Source of the DNA: Dyella amyloliquefaciens
Lineage (GTDB): Bacteria > Pseudomonadota > Gammaproteobacteria > Xanthomonadales > Rhodanobacteraceae
NCBI RefSeq assembly: GCF_004296575.1
Contig: NZ_SAYT01000009.1
Coordinates: forward strand, 1 to 64,000
Direction of reading: 5' to 3'
Length of the DNA stretch: 64,000 nt
Shown here: one piece after another, positions 44,297 through 51,721 of the stretch
How the letters are laid out: each line of letters begins with the position of its first letter
How positions within the stretch are numbered: position 1 is the stretch's first letter
Program-made: the position numbers and the translations under genes
The notes under the pieces: model-generated
What the model was told of the DNA's origin: nothing
Seen by the model: the letters and a program-made list of their open reading frames with translations, nothing else
Databases searched by the model: none

Positions 44297-45190
44297 ATGA
44301 CTCGCGTCGTCGTGGTCGGCAGCATCAATATGGACCTGGTGACGCTGGCACCACGTTTTCCCGCACCCGGGGAAACCATCCTGGGCGAGCGCTTCCTCAC
44401 CGTGCACGGTGGCAAGGGCGCGAACCAGGCCGTCGCCGCGGCACGACTGGGTGCCGAAGTCACGCTGGTGGGCGCCGTGGGCGACGATGCCTTCGGCGAG
44501 CAGCTGCGCGAAGGACTCGCGCGCGAGAACGTGCAGCTGGAGCATGTCGCACGCATCGCAGACAGCAGCAGCGGAACCGCTTCGATCACCGTCGCCGAAG
44601 GCGACAACAACATCGTGGTGGTGCCCGGCGCCAACGCCCATGTGACACCGGCGCAGATCGAAGGCGCACGGCTGGCGTTCGATCACGCTGACGTGATCCT
44701 CGTGCAGATGGAGATTCCGCCGGAGAGCGTGGAAGCCACCTTGCGGCTCGGGCAACGCGTGGGCAAGCCGGTGATCCTCAATCCCGCACCGGCACGGAAG
44801 CTGCCGGTGGAATGGCTCAAGCTCGCACGCTACCTCACGCCCAACCAGCATGAACTCGCCATCCTGCTTGGCGCGGATGCCGACGAGAATTTCCACTCGC
44901 TGATGCGCCGTTCGCCCGCGCCCGTGGTGCTTACGCGTGGAGGAGACGGTGCGTGGTTCCGCGAGGAAGGCGAGCCGGTGCATCAGGCCGGTTTCAAGGT
45001 CGATGTCGCCGATACCACCGGGGCAGGCGATACGTTCAACGCCGCGTTCGCCGTGTTTCTCCACGAGGGCTTGCCGACGGCAGCGCGCAAGGCCTGCGCG
45101 GCTGCGGCCCTGTCGGTTACCCGGCTGGGCGCGCAAGGTGGCATGCCCACGCGCGGCGAACTCGATGCGTTTCTGACCGCTCGCGCCTAA
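44297..45190 (+). CDS. rbsK: Ribokinase (PfkB family)
   Basis: A 297-residue sugar kinase that phosphorylates ribose at O5. VVGSINMDLVTLAPRFPAPG, VHGGKGANQAVAAARLGAEV and the anion-hole/catalytic-base motif DTTGAGDTFNAAFA (about residue 240) are diagnostic of ribokinase. No ribose transporter or Rbs regulator is adjacent. Its stop lies three bases from the convergent rtcA stop. Confidence 0.93.
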   Translation: MTRVVVVGSINMDLVTLAPRFPAPGETILGERFLTVHGGKGANQAVAAARLGAEVTLVGAVGDDAFGEQLREGLARENVQLEHVARIADSSSGTASITVAEGDNNIVVVPGANAHVTPAQIEGARLAFDHADVILVQMEIPPESVEATLRLGQRVGKPVILNPAPARKLPVEWLKLARYLTPNQHELAILLGADADENFHSLMRRSPAPVVLTRGGDGAWFREEGEPVHQAGFKVDVADTTGAGDTFNAAFAVFLHEGLPTAARKACAAAALSVTRLGAQGGMPTRGELDAFLTARA

Positions 45191-45193
45191 GTT

Positions 45194-46207
45194 TCAGGCG
45201 CTTACAGTCACGGCCCATAGATCCTCGCCGAGTTCATCGAAATCGATCTGCACCGGCAGGAATTTTTCGATTAGCGCTGCATTGGTACGCGAGTGCTCGG
45301 TGGGCGCCTGCGTGGTGAAGTTGCCACCGCCGGCCAGGGCCAGCGGCAGCAGCAACTGGTCCGCAAGATACGGTCCCACGGCCGCACCGCTTGCAAGGTA
45401 GGCACGCGCCTCTTCACTCACCCGTTCGCCGACGCGCTCAGCGGTCACACCGCGCTCGCCGAAGGCGGTGAACAACTCCGTGACCTCGCTGCACTGCACG
45501 CGCACCATCAGGGCATTGCCAGGTCCTGGAGAGCCGATGGCCTGACGGATATGGCGATGCTCATCCGCGATCGGCAGCCGGCGCCTCACGGCGTCGAGTT
45601 CGCGTTCGCCCACGCGTCCCGGCACCGAGGACATCAGTGCGGTCACAGACATACCGATGGCCTCGCCACGTTCGGGCACATGCAGGGGTACAGGCGCCTT
45701 GCTCGCCGAGATATCCATCAAGACAGCGCCGCCGCCGGCCGGATAGAAGCCGTGGCGCTCAAGGCGTAGATGCGCCTGCAGTCCCATGCGCCGCATCAGC
45801 GGGAGAAAACTGTCCACCATGAAGTCCGCACTGGGCGCCAGCGGATTGTGTGTGCCGCCTTCCAGCAGCAAGCGGGCATCGACGCGCGCCATCCACAACG
45901 CTGGCAGCACAGTCTGCACCACCAGCGTGGTGGAGCCCGCCGTGCCGATGGGCCAGTGATAGTCGCCACCACGCACGGCACCCGGCGTGAACTCCAGCGT
46001 GAGCGAACCAGGCTCGGCACCCGCGACGGTGGCGTTGCCCACGTCGCGGGCCGCCTGCACGGCCGTCAGGTGCTGGCGCATCAAACCCGGACGCGGGCGT
46101 TTCGCACGGATATGCTCCATGCGAAACGCCTCACCCGTGCACAGGCTGAGTGCGAGCGCGGTGCGCAACAACTGGCCACCGCCTTCCTTTCCGTTGATCT
46201 CCAACAT
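45194..46207 (-). CDS. rtcA: RNA 3'-terminal phosphate cyclase
   Basis: A 337-residue enzyme that makes RNA 2',3'-cyclic phosphate ends using ATP. EINGKEGGGQLLRTALALS is the diagnostic N-terminus, and the adenylylated His is expected in PTEHSRTNAAL near the C-terminus (about residue 305). The start was placed at MLEINGK, 17 bases after the rtcB stop. It is the last gene of the rsr-Y RNA-rtcB-rtcA unit, where it can prime ends for RtcB. Confidence 0.95.
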   Translation of the reverse strand: MLEINGKEGGGQLLRTALALSLCTGEAFRMEHIRAKRPRPGLMRQHLTAVQAARDVGNATVAGAEPGSLTLEFTPGAVRGGDYHWPIGTAGSTTLVVQTVLPALWMARVDARLLLEGGTHNPLAPSADFMVDSFLPLMRRMGLQAHLRLERHGFYPAGGGAVLMDISASKAPVPLHVPERGEAIGMSVTALMSSVPGRVGERELDAVRRRLPIADEHRHIRQAIGSPGPGNALMVRVQCSEVTELFTAFGERGVTAERVGERVSEEARAYLASGAAVGPYLADQLLLPLALAGGGNFTTQAPTEHSRTNAALIEKFLPVQIDFDELGEDLWAVTVSA

Positions 46208-46224
46208 CTTCCTGTCCTTAGCAC

Positions 46225-47445
46225 TCAACCCTTGACGCAAACCACCTGGCGCAAGGTATGAACGATTTCCACCAGATCCTGCTGTGCCGCCATCACGGCA
46301 TCGATGGACTTGTACGCGGCCGGTGACTCATCGATCACACTCGCATCCTTGCGGCATTCCACATGGGCGGTTGCCGCGCGATGTTCTTCCAGCGTGATCT
46401 GCTTGCGCGCTGCGGTACGGCTCATCACGCGTCCGGCGCCGTGGCTGCAGCTATGGAAGCTGTCCGCGTTGCCCAGTCCGCGCACGATGAAGCTCTTCGC
46501 GCCCATGCTACCGGGGATGATGCCCAGCTCGCCCTTGCGCGCACTCACCGCGCCCTTGCGCGTCAGCAGGACGTCCTTGCCGAAATGATGCTCGCGGTTC
46601 ACGTAGTTGTGGTGGCAGTTCACGGCTTCCGCCTCGGCATCGAAGGGCTTGTCGATAACCTTGCGCACGGCTTCCACGACGTGCCGCATCATGATGACGC
46701 GGTTGGTGCGTGCAAAGCGCTGCGCCCAGTCCACCGCGAACACGTAGTCGCCAAAGTGATCGCTGCCTTCGGGCAGGTACGCAAGGTCCTGGTCAGGCAG
46801 GTTGATCATCCAGCGGCGCATGTCCTGCTTGGCCAGCTCGATGAAGTGCGTACCGATGGCGTTGCCCACGCCGCGCGAACCGGAGTGCAGCATGAACCAC
46901 ACGCGCTGCTCCTCATCCAGGCAGACTTCCACGAAGTGGTTGCCCGTACCGAGCGTACCGAGATGGTTGAGGTTGTTGGTGCGCCCAAGCTTGGGATGCT
47001 TTTCCACGATGCGCGCAAAGTCTTCGTGCAAGCTGCTCCAGCCGTCCAGCGCGGCCTGCGGCGGCGTGGACCACGCCCCCTTGTCGCGCGCGCCCACGGT
47101 ACGACCGTGCGGTACGGCGCGCTCGATCGCCGAACGGATGCCGGCCAGGTTGTCGGGCAGGTCGCTGGCGGTCAACGTGGTGCGCGCGGCGATCATGCCG
47201 CAACCAATATCGACGCCCACCGCGGCAGGCACGATGGCGCCGACAGTCGGCACCACCGAGCCCACGGTGGCGCCCTTGCCCAGATGCACGTCCGGCATCA
47301 CGGCGACCCAGCGATGGATGAAGGGCAGGCGAGCGATGTTGAGCAGCTGCGCGCGCGCCTCGTCTTCCAGCGGCACGCCATGCGTCCACAGCTTGATCGG
47401 CACGGCGCCCGCTTCGTTGATGACGTTGTAGTTCTGCGATTCCAT
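46225..47445 (-). CDS. rtcB: RNA-splicing ligase RtcB
   Basis: A 406-residue GTP- and Mn-dependent ligase that joins 2',3'-cyclic phosphate (or 3'-phosphate) to 5'-OH RNA ends. VGVDIGCGM (metal-binding Asp79 and Cys82), TGNHFVEV, LHSGSRGVGN, GSMGAKSFIVRG and CSHGAGRVMSR, with the guanylated His335, are all present. Length matches the E. coli type. GGGAAG precedes the ATG. It follows the Y RNA array by 55 bases, and a perfect DnaA-box 9-mer (47,445-47,453) overlaps its start codon, probably by chance. Confidence 0.97.
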   Translation of the reverse strand: MESQNYNVINEAGAVPIKLWTHGVPLEDEARAQLLNIARLPFIHRWVAVMPDVHLGKGATVGSVVPTVGAIVPAAVGVDIGCGMIAARTTLTASDLPDNLAGIRSAIERAVPHGRTVGARDKGAWSTPPQAALDGWSSLHEDFARIVEKHPKLGRTNNLNHLGTLGTGNHFVEVCLDEEQRVWFMLHSGSRGVGNAIGTHFIELAKQDMRRWMINLPDQDLAYLPEGSDHFGDYVFAVDWAQRFARTNRVIMMRHVVEAVRKVIDKPFDAEAEAVNCHHNYVNREHHFGKDVLLTRKGAVSARKGELGIIPGSMGAKSFIVRGLGNADSFHSCSHGAGRVMSRTAARKQITLEEHRAATAHVECRKDASVIDESPAAYKSIDAVMAAQQDLVEIVHTLRQVVCVKG

Positions 47446-47500
47446 GTGGATAACTTCCCTGGAGGCCGGCGGTTCTGCGCCAGCCAGGTTTTAACAGGAT

Positions 47501-47629
47501 GCGACGACAAGAGTTGAGGAACCATCCCGCTCTATCCGCTGAGCTACACCGCCACAGTGTCGGCGGTGGCGGGAGTCGAACCCGCGGCCTGGAGCTTAGA
47601 AGGCTAGTAAGTCCCTCGGCATTCGCCGC
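47501..47629 (-). ncRNA. Y-RNA-like gene Y5 with permuted tRNA-like head
   Basis: 129 nt. Terminal stem GCGGCGA/TCGTCGC, internal loop AUGCC opposite eight bases ending UUG, then an 8-bp stem GAGGGACT/GGTTCCTC. The head reads, 5' to 3': an anticodon-loop-like stretch AGC-CTTCTAA-GCT (would-be anticodon TCT), T arm GCGGG-TTCGACT-CCCGC, 3' acceptor strand CACCGCC, loop GACACTGT, 5' acceptor strand GGCGGTG (7 perfect pairs), TA, and D arm GCTC-AGCGGATA-GAGC. This is a tRNA with its halves swapped. It is nearest rtcB. Confidence 0.85.
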
Positions 47630-47663
47630 GGTTGAAGCTGGTGTAGCGTTGGTTGATATGAGT

Positions 47664-47780
47664 GCGACGACAAGGCATGACGAACCGCATCTTGCTCTAC
47701 CACTGAGCTACGACGTTCCGAACGGGCAACGTCGGCAGGAGTCGAACCCGCGACACAGTAGGTCCATCGGCATTCGCCGC
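47664..47780 (-). ncRNA. Y-RNA-like gene Y4 with permuted tRNA-like head
   Basis: 117 nt. Terminal stem GCGGCGA/TCGTCGC, loop AUGCC opposite ATGCCTTG, then GATGGACC/GGTTCGTC (8 pairs). Head: a nine-base linker without any anticodon-like loop, T arm GCGGG-TTCGACT-CCTGC, acceptor CGACGTT, ten-base loop, AACGTCG (7 perfect pairs), TA, and D arm GCTC-AGTGGTA-GAGC. Spaced 34 bases from Y5 and 34 bases from Y3. Confidence 0.85.
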
Positions 47781-47814
47781 GGTTGAAACGTTTACTGCGT
47801 TGTTCGGTCCGGAT

Positions 47815-47945
47815 GCAGCGACAAAGAGTGACGAACCGTTCCTGCTCTAACCGTTGAGCTACGACGCAACCGAGGTTGACGTCGGCGGGATTCGAACCCG
47901 CAACCAGGAGCGTGACAGGCTAGTAGGTCCGTCGGCATTCGCTGC
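47815..47945 (-). ncRNA. Y-RNA-like gene Y3 with permuted tRNA-like head
   Basis: 131 nt. Terminal stem GCAGCGA/TCGCTGC, loop AUGCC opposite ACTCTTTG, then GACGGACC/GGTTCGTC (8 pairs). Head: GC-CTGTCAC-GC, which matches the anticodon loop of tRNA-Asp(GUC); T arm GCGGG-TTCGAAT-CCCGC; acceptor-like helix CGACG.CAAC / GTTG.CGTCG with a CTCG tetraloop and one bulged T; TA; D arm GCTC-AACGGTTA-GAGC. AGGA after the D arm can pair with TCCT before the T arm as a short anticodon-type stem. Confidence 0.85.
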
Positions 47946-47962
47946 CGAACCAGTACAAAAGG

Positions 47963-48065
47963 TGCAACGACAAGTGGTAACGAAACGTTTCCTGCAGTGC
48001 AGGAGGGGACTCGAACCCCTTCGCCCGAAGGCTTACCAGATGTAGTTCCGTTGGCATTCGTTGCA
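47963..48065 (-). ncRNA. Y-RNA-like gene Y2, compact form
   Basis: 103 nt. Terminal stem TGCAACGA/TCGTTGCA, loop AUGCC opposite ACCACTTG, then AACGGAAC/GTTTCGTT (8 pairs). The head has no D arm. It holds a UUCG hairpin (GCC-TTCG-GGC), a perfect T arm AGGGG-TTCGAGT-CCCCT and a minihelix CCTGC-ACT-GCAGG in place of the acceptor. Only 17 bases separate it from Y3. Confidence 0.83.
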
Positions 48066-48105
48066 GAACAAACTCCTTGATTCATTATTCTTGCGTGAGG
48101 CCTGT

Positions 48106-48129
48106 CCCGGCGGGCCTATTCCCACCGGG
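48106..48129 (-). other. GC-rich hairpin between Y1 and Y2
   Basis: On the minus strand CCCGGTGGG, loop AATAGG and CCCGCCGGG form nine pairs (one G-T). It resembles the hairpin at 48,333-48,358 in stem and loop but has no T-tract, so it is not a standard terminator. It may protect or guide processing of the array transcript. Confidence 0.6.
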
Positions 48130-48201
48130 TGTATCGACGCCATCCCTGGCAACCTCTCTGCGCATATCGTTTCAGCATTCCTTGCCGTAACGCGTGCAAG
48201 T

Positions 48202-48300
48202 GCAACGACAATCGTTGATGAAACGTCCTGCATTGCAGGCGGGGATTCGAACCCCTGGGCCCGAAGGCCTTATCCGTGTAGTTCCATCGGCATTCGTTGC
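48202..48300 (-). ncRNA. Y-RNA-like gene Y1, compact form
   Basis: 99 nt, first in the array. Terminal stem GCAACGA/TCGTTGC, loop AUGCC opposite AACGATTG, then GATGGAAC/GTTTCATC (8 pairs). Head: UUCG hairpin GGCC-TTCG-GGCC, T arm GGGG-TTCGAAT-CCCC and minihelix CCTGC-AAT-GCAGG. No D arm. The CGAAUG and UUGUCG strands resemble the Ro-binding helix of Y RNAs. Confidence 0.83.
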
Positions 48301-48332
48301 GAAACTGTTCTTCTGGCTCATCCGGAGCCTGG

Positions 48333-48358
48333 CCCCGGCAGGCTCATTCCTGCCGGGG
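48333..48358 (-). other. GC-rich hairpin between rsr and Y1
   Basis: On the minus strand CCCCGGCAGG, loop AATGAG and CCTGCCGGGG form ten perfect pairs, starting 24 bases after the rsr stop. There is no T-tract. A similar hairpin lies before Y2. Confidence 0.65.
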
Positions 48359-48381
48359 TAGAACACCGCCTTCCATGGCGG

Positions 48382-49932
48382 CTACAGATCCATCTCCTCG
48401 ATGCGCTCGACCCAGCGACGCGCCTGGTCACCTCGTGCAACGTCCGCCAACAGCGCGAACACCGCATCGCTGAAGCCACCGATGTGCGTGACATCCGGCG
48501 CTTCCTGCGCCTGGCTGGTCGCCGTCGGCTGCAGGTCGATACACACCAGGCGTGCCTTGGGGTTGCGCGCCTTCAGCGCGGCCCACTGACGCATCGTCTC
48601 GGTACCACCGCCGCGACGCGTATCCGCCCAGCTCTGGTTGTCCGACGCGATCACCACCAGATCGGGCGCGACGCCTTCGCGATTCAACAGCGCCAACGGC
48701 GCGCTGACGCTGGTACCGCCACCGACCATGCGGGCCATCTGCTGCGCCTGGGTCAGCACGCTGTCCCGGGCGTTGAGCTTCAGCTCGCGCACCGTTTCGG
48801 CGAAGGGAATCACCCGCGCCTTCGGGTTGCCGCGCTTGATGCAGGCGACCATCAAGGCCGCCACCTCCACACACGTCACACTGGTGGTGGCGCCACGGCG
48901 ATAGCCGGTGACCGGCGACGCCATGGAACCGGAGACGTCGATCGCCAGCGCTACGTTGCCTGCCAGCGTCGGCACCGACGCCGTTGCCACTTCCATCGCA
49001 TCCTGCAAGGCCTCGAGAATCGCCTCCGGCATGCTTCCCACCGCAGCGCGATACGCCACCATCAGCTGGTACGGGAACACCCGCGACCGCTTGATGGCTG
49101 CCGGATCACGCAGGCGCGCGGCTATCTGCTTCACCAACTGCTCGTCCTCGAACACGCCCTTGCGCAGGAACGTATTGAGGTTCATGCGCGTGGCCTGCCA
49201 CGAGCTGCGCGACGCCACCGCCTTCCAGTGCGTGCCCGACAACGGCATCGCCGTGAGGTACTGGAACGGCAGGTCCGGCACGTCGCCCGACGGATCGGCC
49301 TTGAACGCCTCGTACTCGCACACGATCGCCGGCAGCTTGTCCACCGCGCAGGGCTTGCCGATCAACCAGGCATACAAGGCCTCGCGCTCGGCATCCTGCG
49401 GCTGCGGGTGCACCATCCGGATCACGTCTGCCAGCGAGGGCTGCTCGCCGATGGCCGCCGACATCAACGCTTCCATCGACGCCCTGGTCAGCCAGTTCGC
49501 CACCAGGCGCTTGGGACGCGAGCCCAGTGACTTGCGACCGAGCACGCCACTGCGCACGATCTGGACGAAGTTGCGCAGCATGCGGCCGTTGTCGATCACC
49601 CGGTCGAACACCTGCTCCAGCAACGCGCCATCGCGACACGCCAGGTAAGCGAGCAACAACGCCGGCACGTCCTTCATGTGGGCGTGCTTGCGGGCATACA
49701 GCGCCACCTTGGCCACGAAGGCCGGCGATACCGCATCGCACATCCCGACGAGCGTATCGAGCTGGGTCTGCGCATCCGCATAGAAGGTGCCGTTGAGGCA
49801 ACCGGTGGTCGCATAGAGCGCGAGGGTCGCCTCGGGGCTGCGCTGGTAGGCGGCGCCGCCGGCTTCGTTGATAGCGCTGGCTCGGGCAACCCGGGCACCG
49901 CGAAAGCTTTGGAAGAGTTGAAGGTTCGACAT
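48382..49932 (-). CDS. rsr: Rsr, bacterial Ro60 orthologue (TROVE and vWA domains)
   Basis: A 516-residue RNA-binding ring protein. Residues ~1-320 form the TROVE/HEAT-repeat ring (LLLAYLACRDGALLEQVFDR, NFVQIVRSGVLGRKSLGSRP). The C-terminal vWA domain has an intact MIDAS: DVSGS (332-336), Thr407 in GGGTSVS and Asp431 in IASDNQSW. Ro60 proteins bind Y RNAs and misfolded RNA and can direct the exonuclease PNPase. The start at 49,932 (MSNLQLFQSF) lies 30 bases downstream of a sigma-54 promoter. The Y RNA array follows directly, then rtcB and rtcA. Confidence 0.95.
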   Translation of the reverse strand: MSNLQLFQSFRGARVARASAINEAGGAAYQRSPEATLALYATTGCLNGTFYADAQTQLDTLVGMCDAVSPAFVAKVALYARKHAHMKDVPALLLAYLACRDGALLEQVFDRVIDNGRMLRNFVQIVRSGVLGRKSLGSRPKRLVANWLTRASMEALMSAAIGEQPSLADVIRMVHPQPQDAEREALYAWLIGKPCAVDKLPAIVCEYEAFKADPSGDVPDLPFQYLTAMPLSGTHWKAVASRSSWQATRMNLNTFLRKGVFEDEQLVKQIAARLRDPAAIKRSRVFPYQLMVAYRAAVGSMPEAILEALQDAMEVATASVPTLAGNVALAIDVSGSMASPVTGYRRGATTSVTCVEVAALMVACIKRGNPKARVIPFAETVRELKLNARDSVLTQAQQMARMVGGGTSVSAPLALLNREGVAPDLVVIASDNQSWADTRRGGGTETMRQWAALKARNPKARLVCIDLQPTATSQAQEAPDVTHIGGFSDAVFALLADVARGDQARRWVERIEEMDL

Positions 49933-49961
49933 GGCCGTTTCTCCGTTTGCCCAGTGGATAG

Positions 49962-49977
49962 AGCAGGAGCCGTGCCA
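49962..49977 (-). promoter_or_regulatory. Sigma-54 (-24/-12) promoter of the rsr-Y RNA-rtcBA unit
   Basis: On the minus strand TGGCACGGCTCCTGCT matches TGGCACG-N4-TTGCW with one difference; the invariant GG and GC doublets are correctly spaced. Transcription should start near 49,951, about 20 bases before the rsr ATG. RtcR, encoded divergently, is a sigma-54 activator. Confidence 0.87.
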
Positions 49978-50049
49978 ACCACTTATCCAACAGTTATCCA
50001 ATTGTTTTAACTACAATTAATCTCACTTACCCACAAAACCGACCACAAC

Positions 50050-50061
50050 CAGGTCAACCTG
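50050..50061. promoter_or_regulatory. Candidate RtcR upstream activator site
   Basis: CAGGT-CA-ACCTG is a perfect 5-bp inverted repeat with a two-base centre, about 75 bases upstream of the sigma-54 promoter and 42 bases before the rtcR ATG. A second inverted repeat AGATA-N6-TATCT lies at about 50,075-50,090. Direct TTATCCAA repeats lie nearer the promoter. Which of these RtcR binds is unknown. Confidence 0.35.
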
Positions 50062-50102
50062 TTTATATACTCGTAGATAACTTTCTATCTTTTGGTCGCA
50101 CC

Positions 50103-51704
<1,602 letters not shown>

Positions 51705-51721
51705 GCCACCCTGAGCCGTGG

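Noticed and set aside
47445-47453. DnaA box as a regulator of rtcB
   Set aside because: The 9-mer overlaps the rtcB start codon inside a sigma-54 transcript; without binding data a regulatory role is not supported, so it is only listed among the scattered boxes.
47501-48300. Apparent tRNA genes
   Set aside because: T loops, D arms and anticodon-like loops are present, but never in tRNA order with free ends and CCA. Arms are permuted and enclosed in a common Y stem, so these are Y-RNA-like genes.
47501-48300. CRISPR array
   Set aside because: The repeats are 99-131 bases long, diverged, with paired stems and variable spacing, and no cas genes are present. The CARF domain in RtcR belongs to an RNA-repair regulator.
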